From assembly GCA_029817715.1 (NCBI GenBank), contig JARUPY010000533.1:330001-394000 (forward strand): 64,000 nt of DNA. Reading direction: 5' to 3'. The notes beneath the pieces are model-generated. The model was not told the DNA's origin and made no database searches. It worked only from the letters and a program-made list of their open reading frames with translations. Shown in pieces: positions 36,759-47,925 of the stretch. A program made the translations under genes and the position numbers. Every line of letters starts with the position of its first letter. Positions within the stretch are counted from its first letter, which is position 1. The DNA is from Melastoma dodecandrum (lineage: Eukaryota; Streptophyta; Magnoliopsida; Myrtales; Melastomataceae).

Positions 36759-38073
36759 TCACACCCTTATTGTCACACTGCACACGCACAACCCCGGCGG
36801 CTTTATCTCTGAAGTTTTCCAATCGGACCCAGGGGTAGCCAGTGGATCATATATCAATGTACAGTACCCAGGATCCTCTTGCATTGAGAAAAGCAGGAGC
36901 TTGCCATCAAGTATCCCGAACTGAAAGCCGATGCTCGAACTCCCTGTCAGTGGGACAGGCACCATCTTCCATGAGTTATCTTCTGGGTTAAATATAGTGA
37001 GCTTACGTTGGTTCTTCCATTCCATACAAAACAGCTTCTTCTCAAGCATGGCGTGTGCGGTTACCATCACACAGCCATTCTTCATCTCACACCAGGAGTG
37101 CCTTTCGGGGTCGTAGACATCAACATACTTGGAGTTCCCAATAGTGAAATTAGACCTGCCGCCCATGACGTAGAGTTTACCTTCGAAACCACAAGCAAAA
37201 CATCCCCACCTTGGTCGCCTTAGACTTTCTACGAGAGTCCACTTATTGATGTCAGGGTTGTACACTTCAACACTAGAAAGGCTGCTGCCATCAATGCCAT
37301 AACCTCCAGCCACGTAGACCAGCCCGTTGACTTCGGCACATGCAAAGTCATAGCGAGCCACATTCATGCTAGCTAATTTGCTCCAACTGCAATTGAAAAT
37401 GGTATATCATGATACGAACTGTGGTTCTTACTACTATGCAGAAATGGGAGGTCATGGGCATGACAACAACAAGAAAGCATAGAAATCCATGTGTTGAATG
37501 ACTTCTGAGTGCGTAAAATATCAAGACGATGAAAGAACAGCGTTGGATGTAAAGATACCTATCGAGACAACAATCATATTGGTGAACTTCTGCCGAGGCG
37601 GGACAATTTTCATCCACCACTGAGTAGCCAGCCACAACCAGCAACTTTGCATTGAGAACAAGCACTCCAAAACCAGCCTTTTCAACTCCCGGCATTGGTG
37701 GGAGCCGTCGTATAGTTTGCCCAGAACAGTCCAGCACATCCCAATGGCTTTCCTTCCTTTCAGCATCCAGAGTCAACACGAATAACCACTCCTCAACAAC
37801 CTTAGCTAGTGTCCTTACAGTCAGGAATTCTTTGCTTCGGAGATAAGACCTCCAATTCCTGGATACGGCACCCATAGAAGGGAAGTAGGTGCGAGGAACG
37901 AGCGCCAGGCAATATTTTGCTACGTCATCAGTAAGTCCAGGAATAATGGGATCATAGTGACTCACAAGAGCCTTATTTTTTGAGGAGGCTGGCGCATTTA
38001 GGCTTACTGCATCTGATACCCACAGCATCGTTGGCTCTGTAAGTCTTTTCTTCTCACTCACAAAACCAGGCAT
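36759..38073 (-). CDS. F-box/kelch-repeat protein (At1g67480 type)
   Basis: Two exons, 37559-38073 then 36759-37386, giving 380 aa. The conserved start MPGFVSEKKRLTEPTM was chosen over an in-frame Met five codons upstream. An F-box lies at about residues 43-86 (IIPGLTDDVAKYCLALVPR ... MGAVSRNWRSY). Kelch repeats follow, with the expected GG and Y/W positions: VVAGYSVV, VYVAGGYGIDG and LYVMGGRSNFTIGNSKYVDV. F-box proteins recruit substrates to SCF ubiquitin ligases; the substrate here is unknown. The match I recall is Arabidopsis At1g67480, close along its whole length. Confidence 0.93.
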
Positions 38074-39559
38074 CTTTGAGATGCACACGAACTATTTTTT
38101 TTGAAAATGGTGGGAATACCTTCTTATTGTATCAAATAATTTAACCTTCGGGAAGATGAATTGGTTTGAGATAGGCGACTAATTAGAGAAACTCGTGGTA
38201 ACCTTCACCAATGGGCACTCTACACGACCAGGGCATAAAGGATGTCGCTGTGCGGATGTCATGGGCATTGTGTGCTGAAGTTTTGTTACGTTCGGTCCAA
38301 TCTAACTCAAATTCCATTCCAGAACTCTTCCTTTCACAGATTCTCTTTGATGAAGCTGTTCGCAGATTACTTTCCAAGCCGTCACAGAAAATACTACTCG
38401 CGCACATTGCAACACGAAGCTGCACAAGGTCATACCATTTGCTTATTAGCAGCTCAGCAATATGTTAAAGTCAAGAATCCGGAGATTCTAGTCCCTGACT
38501 GAACAGAGAAGAAGAGAGAGTCAAGTATAGCTCACCAGATGTCCGGAAAACTGGAGGAACACCTAACCACCTATGACTTCCATCTTCTCCAGATAAAAGT
38601 CAACTGCATATAAACAAATCCAGAAGTTTAACGTAATGCCCGGGATTCAGATCATAAGATCCGGTTAAGTATTCAGGAAAAGTAGATCTGTGGATGGATG
38701 CACGATCTCCATTCCATCTATTGATCGTCATTAAATAAGAAATCCAGACAGTTATACCCGGGAACCATGCCTTATCTTAACATCGATCAATAGTTATTGG
38801 TAATAAGTACATCACATATTCACATAAAAAATTGCAGCGTCGGAATCCCATCTCAAGCCGATGAACGAGATGAAATAATTACAGGAGTTGGGTTTTGAAG
38901 CATCATCCTCCACACACACAGTTGACTTATCATCAGAAACCAAATAATAATGATGATGATAGCAAGTCACCATCTCTATCCCCACAACTAAAACCGACCA
39001 CAGCCATTGCCCATTTCCCTGGAATCCAACCCATCGGTCCCAGAACTCACACAAAATATAAACCATTGGATCAAACGAAAGAAAAAAAAAAATCCTCGTC
39101 TCAACCACAATCACCAACGTTTTAAGTCTAGCAAGCAACAACAGCTAAAAAACAAAGAAGACGAAAAGGATTAGGATTCCCAGAAACAAAAGGAAAGCAG
39201 AAAAAACAAACCAACTTTATCTCCTCCACAGATGCCATCGAACCCGGCCAAAAAACTAGATCCAGAGAAAAAACCCAGGACAGCATTTAAAGAAGAAAAC
39301 ACAAAAAAGCAGAGTAAACAACGAAACCTCGGCAGCGAGATCCGGAACAAAAAGATATAAAAAGAAAAAGAACAGATCGAAACGTAGATAACCGAGGGGA
39401 AGGGGGAGACGTGGATCTGAGGACGCGGGGAGTAAGAAGAGTGTTTAGATGAGTAGAGGGAAAGCAAAGGAAAGGAAGGGGAGGGAGAATGATTAGGCGG
39501 AAAGGGATGGGAAGCCGTCTAAACGGGAGGAAGGGTGTACGTAAGGGTTGGTGGGGGGA
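38074..39559. other. 5' leader (with probable introns) and promoter of the F-box/kelch gene
   Basis: No protein gene is supported. On the minus strand, CT-rich leader-like sequence lies at about 39180-39480, so transcription probably starts near 39.48 kb and the 5' UTR is likely split by one or more introns before the ATG at 38073. Short open frames in both directions have no recognisable product. Confidence 0.4.
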
Positions 39560-40709
39560 GATAATAAATATTAGACCACATTATCAATTATATACTAAAG
39601 TGTTGCTATTTTTTTCGATTTATTCTAAATTTTTTAAAATATCACTTATCTTAACTTTTAAATGTTATGTCAATTTTAGCCATTAAACGAAAGGATGATG
39701 GAATTCTACGTGGCGTTCAGGTGGCAAGTAACGTCGTCTGATCGCTGATTGGGCATCGTCTAGACACGTTAATTAGGATTAAAGTAAGAAAAGAAAGAGG
39801 GAAGAGAGGAGGGGGAGGAGGAGAAATGAGAGAAAACCCAAACCCAGTACCCAACAAAAGCGACCACTGTTCAAACACACCCCTCCATCCCTTTTTCTTC
39901 ATCATCATCAATCGAATTTCAACGAACAAAATTGATTGATTAATTAAATAAAAATTCTATGTTTTTATTTATTTGATTTTGGGTGGGTGGGGGTGCGAGG
40001 AGAATCGGAATAAATACGAAGACGGGTGGCGAGAGATCTTGTCGTTCCGGGAGTTACTACTAACTGGGGAGGGGTCATGGTTGTGGTGAGATTTTATAGG
40101 GTAATCTGAGTTATTGCCAGCGAGTGTGGTCGGGTCGGATTGGGTTAGGGGGAGGGGAAGGCTGTTGTCACATAAGTTGAAAATCCATGAATTTGATTCC
40201 AAGAAGGGTTTCGCATTGTGGGTCTCAGTGTTCTATTTTTGTTTCTTGGTGGGATGGTAACGTTAGGGTTTGTGGACCCCTTTGGCTCTGGATGGGGGAT
40301 GATCTTCTTCCATTGAGCTTGAGATGAGCGGGGAGAGAGAGGAGGTTGAGCCGAGGCAAGCTTTCGAGTTCTTCAACGAGGACGGGGACGAGAGGATAAC
40401 AGGGAAGGAGCTGCTGGGAGGGGTGATGGGGGATGAGGGTTGCACCCTGGAGAACTGTAGGAGAATGATCGCTAGGGTGGATGGGAATAGGGACGGCCAT
40501 GTCATGCCCAATTAGCATTTTAACGTTGGAGTTACTTGTCATCTGGGCACCACGTATAATTTCGTAATCCACTTCGATTAACGGTGATTAAAATTAATAT
40601 AACGGTAAAATGTTATGATGTGTGATAGATATTTTAAAAAGTTTAGAATATATATAAAAAAAATCAAACTTTCGAATAGAATTGATTATTTGATCTAAAT
40701 ATTATTATC
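39560..40709. mobile_element. old inverted-repeat transposon with a captured EF-hand gene fragment (Pack-MULE-like)
   Basis: About 180 bp at 39560-39740 is repeated in inverted orientation at about 40522-40709. Matching blocks include gataata at both outer ends, ttctaaa-ttttt-aaaatatc, and tacgtgg-c-ag-tg-caagtaac. Identity is about 65-70% by eye. The interior holds no transposase but does hold an EF-hand fragment at 40324-40515. Long terminal inverted repeats around a host gene fragment is the Pack-MULE pattern. I found no convincing target-site duplication, so the superfamily is not certain. Confidence 0.6.
40324..40515 (+). pseudogene. calmodulin-like (CML) EF-hand fragment inside the element
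   Basis: The open frame gives 63 aa with two EF-hand-like loops. The first is NEDGDERITGKE (Asn instead of Asp at position 1; Asp at 3 and 5; Glu at 12). The second is DGNRDGHVMPN, where the expected Glu at position 12 is replaced by a TAG stop. The spacer GDEGCTLENCRRMIARVD is very like the Cys-containing linker of plant CML25/26-type proteins. It is cut off just before the right inverted repeat, so it looks like a captured piece, not a full gene. Confidence 0.65.
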
Positions 40710-40897
40710 ATTTTCCATTACCGGACAAAAGAGGGAGTTGGTGGAACGGAACTCTCCTAACGTCCAACTATGGGATACCTGCATTTCCTCAAGCCCAAAA
40801 TTAGAACGGGCCTCGGTGAATCGGTAGGAGACCCGACGAGAACCATTGGCACGGCCAACACATCCAAGGCTGAAAATTAAAACTTGGTATTGTGTGG

Positions 40898-41022
40898 ACC
40901 CCAGGCGACAAGGCCTGGGACCCTCCAAAAATAGGCGTATGCCGCTTTATGCGGCGAGCACACGGTATTCTTTAGTAAAAGGCGAAAGAATAGTTCGCTC
41001 TGTGCTCACCGCGCGGCTGCGT
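40898..41022 (-). ncRNA. U5 spliceosomal snRNA
   Basis: The minus strand carries the invariant U5 loop I region CTTTCGCCTTTTACTAAAG (40970-40988), which aligns exon ends in the spliceosome. It is flanked by a pairing stem (GTGAGCAC with GTGCTCGC). Downstream are the Sm site in CCTATTTTTGGAGG (40922-40935) and a terminal hairpin (ccaggc...gcctgg at about 40901-40918). The promoter at 41048-41101 has the plant USE and a TATA box at Pol II spacing. Ends are approximate: the 5' end is placed about 30 nt after the TATA box and the 3' end after the last hairpin. A 3'-box-like CA...AGTTTTAA follows at about 40880. Confidence 0.9.
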
Positions 41023-41047
41023 GATTTGTTACTGCCGAATGGCTCGA

Positions 41048-41101
41048 TATTTTATAGGGGCGGGGGCTGCCCTTTAGTTGGTGTTCCAATCGATGTGGGA
41101 C
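41048..41101 (-). promoter_or_regulatory. plant snRNA promoter (USE plus TATA) for U5
   Basis: On the minus strand the upstream sequence element GTCCCACATCG (41091-41101) matches the plant consensus RTCCCACATCG exactly. It is followed after 34 bp by TATAAAATA (41048-41056). In plants this spacing of about 33-34 bp specifies RNA polymerase II snRNA transcription; Pol III snRNA genes have about 24 bp. Confidence 0.88.
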
Positions 41102-41441
41102 TTTCAGAAAAGGCACAGGAACATCCCAGGAGTCCTCTCTCTGATTCCAACCTCCTCCCTCTTCTTGTTTCTTCGTTTCCACTCTACTTCAGTGACTGAC
41201 GACGCGATATGGTAGTTTTGCACGTGTGCCATAGCAGCCTAAATATCCCTCCCTCTCCCGCGCTCTGCCTGTTGTTTCGGGTATCGTAAGCCGATTTAAG
41301 GGGCATCGACTAAGAACAAACATCTGAAGAAGCAACGACCAGAACTGATGCAAAAGCCATGCCAGAAGTCTATATAGTAGCCTACTCTTCTCAAACAAAA
41401 TCCATAACTAAACGAAGAACGTCGCGGCGAGTGGTGGTTGG

Positions 41442-42030
41442 TTATCTCTGGCAGCCTCCAAACCAAACACGGTGGCTTCGCAGCATATTTAAAGTTATGG
41501 TGGCTCTTCTGTACGACGGATAAATCCTCGAGGCTTGTATAATGTACTGTAGAAGCACAGAGAACTTCAGCATGAGTACGGCTTGTGGCTTTTAGGGCAT
41601 CCTTGGATCAGAAGCTGTAGTAATGGCATGTATAGTAAACGAAGAGTAACAACGACGACAGTAAGTGAAACCAAATCGAGCAAGGCAGTGGACATTAGCA
41701 TCGATACCCGAGATAGGGGAAGAATTGAGAGGATCTCGACGGCAATCTCCTTCCCCTTGCTGAACACCTCGAATCTATCTTCCTCTGATCTGGATCCCAA
41801 CGAAGAATCCCTCGATCTAGGCTTACAGAACTCTTTGTGGTTGTACACCACCCAAATGGCTAGGTGAAGCAGGTCTGCCAGCATCCGAGGGACTATCCTG
41901 GTGATTGCAAGGTTCCTGTCAATCTCCAAGCACTTCTCATACAAGTCAATCATCGGGTTCCCTTCTCTGAACTTACGCTGCAGGGGGACCTTGAGGAGTT
42001 GCTGGTTCCAATTTGAAGAAGTGGGAAACA
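41442..42030 (-). pseudogene. cyclic-nucleotide-gated-channel-like fragment, frameshifted
   Basis: One frame reads KCLEIDRNLAITRIVPRMLA, then DLLHLAIWVVYNHKEFCKPR, FSKGKEIAVEILSILPLSRV, and then runs to a stop at 41567. A second frame carries on as MLKFSVLLQYIIQASRIYPS, YRRATIT, to a stop at 41442. In order these resemble segments S2 to S5 of plant CNGC channels (KCL-LDR-L-IT, ILP-PQ-V, F-VL-QY-PR--RIYP). A one-base change near 41570 breaks the frame. The pore and nucleotide-binding domains are absent nearby. An acceptor-like CTTAG precedes 42031. This is probably a degenerate gene piece; the resemblance is from memory and moderately strong. Confidence 0.5.
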
Positions 42031-42423
42031 CTAAGACGACGCAGGATGATTAGCATATCACAAAGTGTTTTTGTTTCCAAAAACCCATTTTTAGTCGGCC
42101 GTTTTTAGCTTATGCACATCTGTAAGGTCTTGGTAGTCCAAAGCAGTAAGAATCAGGCATACCCAGCTAGCTGGGCCAATGACATCATATGCCCTTCATT
42201 CTTCCATGTCTAACATCAAGGAATACCAGACAGGCCTGGAGGCGATGAAATCGAATTGTAACACAAAATATTCCGGACAAACAACTGACTAGTTGTGATA
42301 CATTTGATCAATGAGGACAGAACAAACTCTCTCAAGCCAAAAATAAAATCCATAACTAAAGGAAGACCGACGCAATAAGTTGTTTGATTATGTCGGGCAT
42401 CATCCATGCGAGAAAATTCAAGC
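42031..42423. other. intergenic, with a diverged copy of sequence beside the channel fragment
   Basis: aaaatccataactaaa at about 42345-42362 recurs at about 41397-41414, with imperfect similarity over about 55 bp. This suggests a local duplication around the channel-like fragment. No other gene is visible before the RPL17 stop codon. Confidence 0.4.
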
Positions 42424-43817
42424 TTAAGATGACGTGCCGTTTATGAGCACCTGCGACTTCTTAGGCTTGCTGGTAGTCAACTGAGTCTCTGGCTGCAGAG
42501 AATAGGAAAAGTAGTTGCATTATCAACTGCGGTTGAAACCTTAAATATTCACAGAGCAGATAGGGAACACACATTTACCTGTTTCTTCACGGTTTCCTCC
42601 TTTTCAGACAAGATCAGCTCGATGTGGCAGGGCGATGACATGTAAGCTGGCAGCATGTACACAATGTTTTAACCCACATGAAGATCAGGACTTATAGAAA
42701 TGACTATAATGAAGTGTCGGACATACGATTAATTCGCCCATGAGCACGGTAGGTGCGGCGCCTCTGCTTCTGTGCCTGGTTGACCTGAATATGGGATATG
42801 TAGAGCGTGTCGACATCCAAACCCTTCACCTGGAAAGGTTTCAAAAGATTTATAAGTTCAGTAGGAACTTCCAGCGGGTAGGGTCTCCAAACATAAGCAA
42901 CAAGAGCAGCATCATACCTCAGCATTGCTCTCGGCATTCCTGAGCAGATCGAGAATGAACTTTGCAGACTTGACCGGCCAGCGCCCCTGCCCATTGGAAT
43001 GCCTATTTTTTGCCTGTGCAGTCCTTCCAACGCCCCTACAAAACCTTCGGAAGGGAATGGCCTGTTTGTGGGCCAAGACGTCCTCCAGATACCTTTTTGC
43101 CTTGGTAAGAGGCAGCTTCCTTATGGCAAAGGCAGTCTCCCTCGTGTTCTGGAGAAATTATTATAAGGGAGCACCTTCATACATATAGACTGCTGACATG
43201 GACTTGGACGGCGATAACTTTAATCGTCAACCTAATGGGATAGGATCTGCTAATATCACCAACAGGCCTAACTCTTCCCATATACATTTTCAAGAATTTT
43301 TCTCGCAAAGCACCAAATTGAAATGCAGTGTGCATAAGCAAGACAATTCTACAAGTTCCCAACAGACTTATCTCTCTCCCTCGTCCCACTCACCCACAAA
43401 AATCACTACCATAAACCTCACAAACCCGTCAACCTAGTCTCCTACAGCTTAACAAGAAGCTTTCGTCCAGCTGCGACAAAGAAAGCGCCAAAAAGGCAGC
43501 GGCAGCCGATGATACCAGGCAAGAAAATAAGAGAATGTTACCTTGAAGTGCACCCTGAGGTCAGAACCCCTCGCCTTGCACGCTGCAGCAAAAATCAAAG
43601 AACAAACATAAAAGGAATCAGCTCAGATCCCAATGCGAACAAAAGACGGCCTAAGGTAAGGACACCTCCTGCTCTTACACTTGGTGGGATTGTCGGGCTC
43701 CCTCGAGTACTTCACCTGCGGAAGATCACAACGAAACAGCGAACGTCAACGAATCTCGACAGAAGAACGAAGGCAATCATCGGCTAAAACTTTGAGAAGG
43801 AAATAGGAGAAGACCAT
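42424..43817 (-). CDS. RPL17: 60S ribosomal protein L17 (uL22)
   Basis: Seven coding exons from high to low: 43815-43817 (only the ATG), 43679-43715, 43542-43582, 42918-43148, 42727-42829, 42579-42646 and 42424-42492, giving 183 aa. The protein begins [20 protein letters not shown] and contains [40 protein letters not shown] and [20 protein letters not shown]. This is the uL22 fold, which lines the ribosomal exit tunnel with an extended hairpin. ATG|GTCTTC at 43817 and an acceptor CGCAG before 43715 give the expected MVKYS start. The tail after residue 160 is variable in plants. Confidence 0.96.
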
Positions 43818-43903
43818 GATCGCTCTTTGGGGGGAGGCGGCGGCGTCGGAGGAGGAATGAAGTACGAGGTTCGTGTTCCTGTAATGAAACCAAAGGGATG
43901 GGA

Positions 43904-43924
43904 AAACCCTAGCCAGATTGGGCC
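43904..43924 (-). promoter_or_regulatory. telo-box and site II motif in the RPL17 promoter
   Basis: AAACCCTA (43904-43911) and TGGGCC (43919-43924) lie about 90-110 bp upstream of the RPL17 start codon. The pairing of telo-box with site II is characteristic of plant ribosomal-protein gene promoters. Confidence 0.65.
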
Positions 43925-45762
43925 CCTGCGTTAAGCTTCGAGGCACAATATGGGATCACTTTCTCGGCCCGTTAGGCCGGCCATTCAGATGGTGTCAATC
44001 CAAACTGAAAATTTTCTTTCAGCCGATTGGAATTTCCATCCTTCCAAACAGTGTTTAGACAAAACTTTAAGGAGGCCTTCGTTGCTTACCATATTTGTTG
44101 TCCTTTTCTCTAACGGGATGTGCGCGCGAGATGGACCGGCAAGAGATGTCCGGTTCGGTCTTGGGGGAGGGTTGAGAAATTTTCATCCTTTTGACAATTT
44201 GGCGATTACTGGGCCTGGAAATTGGAGGCCCCAGTCTTCGCGGCCGCTATCGATTCAGGACACGTTAGGAAGGAATGAGATCAAACGCTTTAGAAGTCCG
44301 GATAATAATGATCCAAGTGTTAGGTTGGTGATCAAATCTTACCCGGTACAGAAAATCTACTCTCTGATCTCTTAGATTTTGATTTAAGCCTTTATTAAGA
44401 AGGCAAAAGTAAGTTAGTGGTGGTGGTGGGGGTTGAACTTTCAGTAAAACGTAATTAGCGCCTAAGAATAAGATGAGAAAGAACTCCCCCATCGCTCTTT
44501 GTTTGGTGAGATTCAGTGAACTTTAACAAGTTATTTTTGGTGGATTACTTTGGTGAGAAGCCAAAACCCATAAAAAGTTCCTTCACAGCCGCATTTAGCT
44601 TAATAATTATTGTACTATAAGTAAAATAAAATATATAACAATGAGAAGAGAAAGGAAATCATTATTACTAAGATAGATTTCTTAACCAGCCAACCCAACT
44701 CTCACGTTGCTCTTGTGTCCGTCTAACTGGTCACACAGACATTAGTGTTTCATAAAAGTAAGAAAACAATCGGCATAATGCTTTTCAACTGATGTGGTGT
44801 GGTGTGGAATTGTGGATGTCCCCATGATAATCATTCGGTCGTAATAAGTGGCTAAAACAAACTAGTGGAGGACATCAAAATCTTTAATTAAATGAGATCT
44901 CCCCTTCCCCGGTTAATTTAAGCTAACCTCGGCTTCTCTAATTACTCCAAAACCTAGTACTGCCTGGCCCCATTCACAAAAAAAAGGTGCTTTCTTTCAT
45001 TTAACCCACCAAGTTATTATCATCATTCCAAATGATACCGCGATCCACATGCATCGCAGGGACATTACAATTACAACCCATTAGCAAAACCAAGTCATAT
45101 GTCATGTAAACCTTGTGAAATTTTAAGTAGCATCCGCTGAATGAAATACTTTTTTTTGGAGATAGAATTGGATTAAATAGGAGAAACATTAGAACTAGGG
45201 CTAATTATATCTATATATAATTACATTTCTTTTGTGGGAATCCTTAAGAGGACCCCAAAGGATTGCTCGTATTAAATTTGTGATCCGGGATTAAAGGGAA
45301 ATGCATGTGGATTTGAGTACACTTTAAGGAATTTTTGTTTGTTTTTCCTTTTAATTGTGGGTGCTTGGTTTGGGAGCATATCCTCTATCAACGGCTGAAA
45401 CGAAGACAATCTCCTATAACTAAAACGAAACCATCATTACGAGCACTATCAGGGTCGGCCCCCCGCTTTTGGATGATTACTTTTTCAACTTAAGAAGCCC
45501 ACCACATTGGCATTGCCCTTTCCATAAATGTAAATAATACATGATTAAGTGTTCAGGAGAGCTGTGTAACCTTTATTATCGACTAATATTGTCGGTGGAA
45601 GATCTTTAGACTAGTTGGTTTCAGATCTAAATCGATTTGTCCGACTGCGTCAAGCAACGACATCCCAAAATGTCCTGTCAGTTTTTCCCACTTGCTCTTC
45701 AGACTGGACATGTGTGTGTCTGTATGTGTTGGGTGGTTCGTTCATGAAAGGGTGAAGTCTAC
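43925..45762. other. intergenic, AT-rich
   Basis: No gene recognised. A 141-codon + strand open frame at 43950-44375 has no family resemblance. From 44.4 kb on the sequence is AT-rich and poor in long frames. Confidence 0.4.
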
Positions 45763-45939
45763 TTACCAATGAATCCTCTCCCCATCATCCTCCTTACGTT
45801 CCGCCTTGTACTTCGAATACATTTCCATTTGGTGGCAATGGACCATCTCCTTTCCACGAAAGGTGTGCTCGATGTCCTCAACTTTGTAACCTTCGAAGCT
45901 CCGCGTATGGTGACTTCCTAAGGGGAGAGACGACGTCAT
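45763..45939 (-). CDS. small 58-codon ORF or exon, unknown function
   Basis: The frame begins MTSSLPLGSHHTRSFEGYKV and continues EDIEHTFRGKEMVHCHQMEM, YSKYKAERKEDDGERIHW before TAA. It is charged, with none of the low complexity of its AT-rich surroundings, and looks like real protein. The last codons contain a perfect donor (CATTG|GTAAGTAGA), so this may instead be an exon of a longer gene. A TATA-like ttatatag lies only about 25 bp upstream of the ATG. I do not recognise the family and no neighbouring exon was found. Confidence 0.4.
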   Translation of the reverse strand: MTSSLPLGSHHTRSFEGYKVEDIEHTFRGKEMVHCHQMEMYSKYKAERKEDDGERIHW

Positions 45940-47925
45940 GCTCGAGTAGCCTCTCCTTCAACTATATAACTCCATTTCTTTTCTCAATATGTAACCTTAA
46001 AGTTCTTCAAGGGACTGACCCCAATGAACACAAAGTTATTCTGTATATCAACCCATCGTCGAGTGTTTCATTTGGTACGAAACATTTCTAATCGAAGAAC
46101 GACTTGTATTTACGCAAGATATGATTTTTTTTTAATCGTAAAAGGGCAAGTTTCTGACAGACAAAGTCATGTCGGCCGGGCCTCTTAAATTCTTTACCCA
46201 TGATGTAAGAACGGGTTAAAGAGACTTAAAGTAAGGCATAATCCAATTATTTATTATAAGCAAAAGGAAAAAGACTAGTTCGACCTAATTAAACTCATTT
46301 CGTATCCATGTTTTTTATCTCTTGGTTTCTTTTACGTTAACCCATAATTGTTTGTTGGTAAGAAAGCAATTCAATCAATCAGCAGCCACACACGATTCAT
46401 CCCCCCAATCATCACCCATCCGGAATAAAACCCAATATAGTGCAGAAATTTTCCATGTTCTTTTACGCGTGCGACCGGTGCCTCTCTCATTTATGGACCC
46501 TAACGCGTCGAGGGCATAGATCCGGCCAGCAGACGAGGACCAACCTGGTCAAAAGAACATAACATGGTAACGAAACGACTGCAAGAAATGTAGGTGGGGG
46601 GCGTCTTTCCGGTACGTATAATGTGATTTCGTAATGTCATGTCCAGCTTTCATAATTCCGATAAATTCTGAGTTGGGGGTTGGGGAATTGGACTGCACTG
46701 CATGCCAATCGCAACAGAACACAAAAGGGGGAAGGAGGGGGTTAACGTGGGTTGGGCTGGGCCCCCTTTCACTCCCGCCGACAGCTGTTACCAACCCACA
46801 ACCTGTCTTTCCCTCTTCTTATCTTAGGATATCATCACATTATTCGATTTTTTTAATTAAAAATTTTACATCTTCCCGATGTACCACACCCACATCGATC
46901 CTCTATCTATCACACCCGATCAAACTTATTCATGCAGCCTTTTTGTTTTGTTTCTTGTCCATTAAACAATGACTAAATTTTTGCCCGTTGGGAATTTTTA
47001 GGCGTTGGGAGTTCATCATCATTTCCATCTCCTCCACCCACGCTCAAAGCCCACCCCCCACAACTAGTTTAGTAAAAAAGCACTTTTTTGACCGACCCAC
47101 AAACCAACCAATAATTTATTTATTTAACATGGGAACCAATCAGTGTGCTATGTGTTTTTATTTCGAAATGTTTTTAATACGACTTTATGAAAAATACTAC
47201 GAAAAGCTCCAATTTTATTTTAATTTCACGAGGTGCGACGCGATCAAATCAACACCTATCCCATTCCCACACCCAAGAAAGGAAAAAGATGCCCGATTAA
47301 TTTCGTACCCCAAGTGCTCTGATTTTTCATCTTTTCGTACCCCGACCCCACTCTTTTATTTACTATCATCATTATTTCCCACTCCCTTTTTTCAGAACAT
47401 AATTAAATGGTAAGCCCCATGACAAACGTAACTTTACCTCAAGCCAAGGCCAAGTTCCATTTTTGCCATAAATGAGGCCGTGTCATGTGGCGTGTTTGCG
47501 TCCCCCCCGTCCAACATTTTCAACCTATCACCTAATTCTCTGCCCCCCCCTCTCTCTATCAGTGAAACCCAATTGAAAGCAAAAAACAATTACTCGACAA
47601 AAGTAAGAAAAATATATATATTATATGTCTCCAATTGAAATTTTGATTATAAGATTACTATTTTTCCCCCGAACTATTTTCTATACAAACTACAAGAGGA
47701 GTTTTTAAATAAAAGAAAAAAGGTAAAAATCCCCTGCCAAAAAGACAAAAACAAGAAAAAATTCCTTTTCCTTTTTTGCGGATTAGGGCGCTGACAACTC
47801 TAACATTTCAGTTTAGTCCTCCCAAAAATTGGCCTCTTTTCATTCTGCCCCGTTCGGACAAAAAAAGAAGCAACTAACCCATGACGAAACCGAACCAACC
47901 CTCCGGCCACCGGCCACCCCGCTCG
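45940..47925. other. intergenic, AT-rich
   Basis: No gene recognised. It contains A/T runs, a C-rich patch near 47500-47560, and downstream sequence of the F-box/MYND gene on the minus strand. Confidence 0.4.

Noticed and set aside
38183..38502. Overlapping open frames on both strands of 80-86 codons
   Set aside because: They fall in the probable 5' UTR/intron region of the F-box/kelch gene and resemble no protein.
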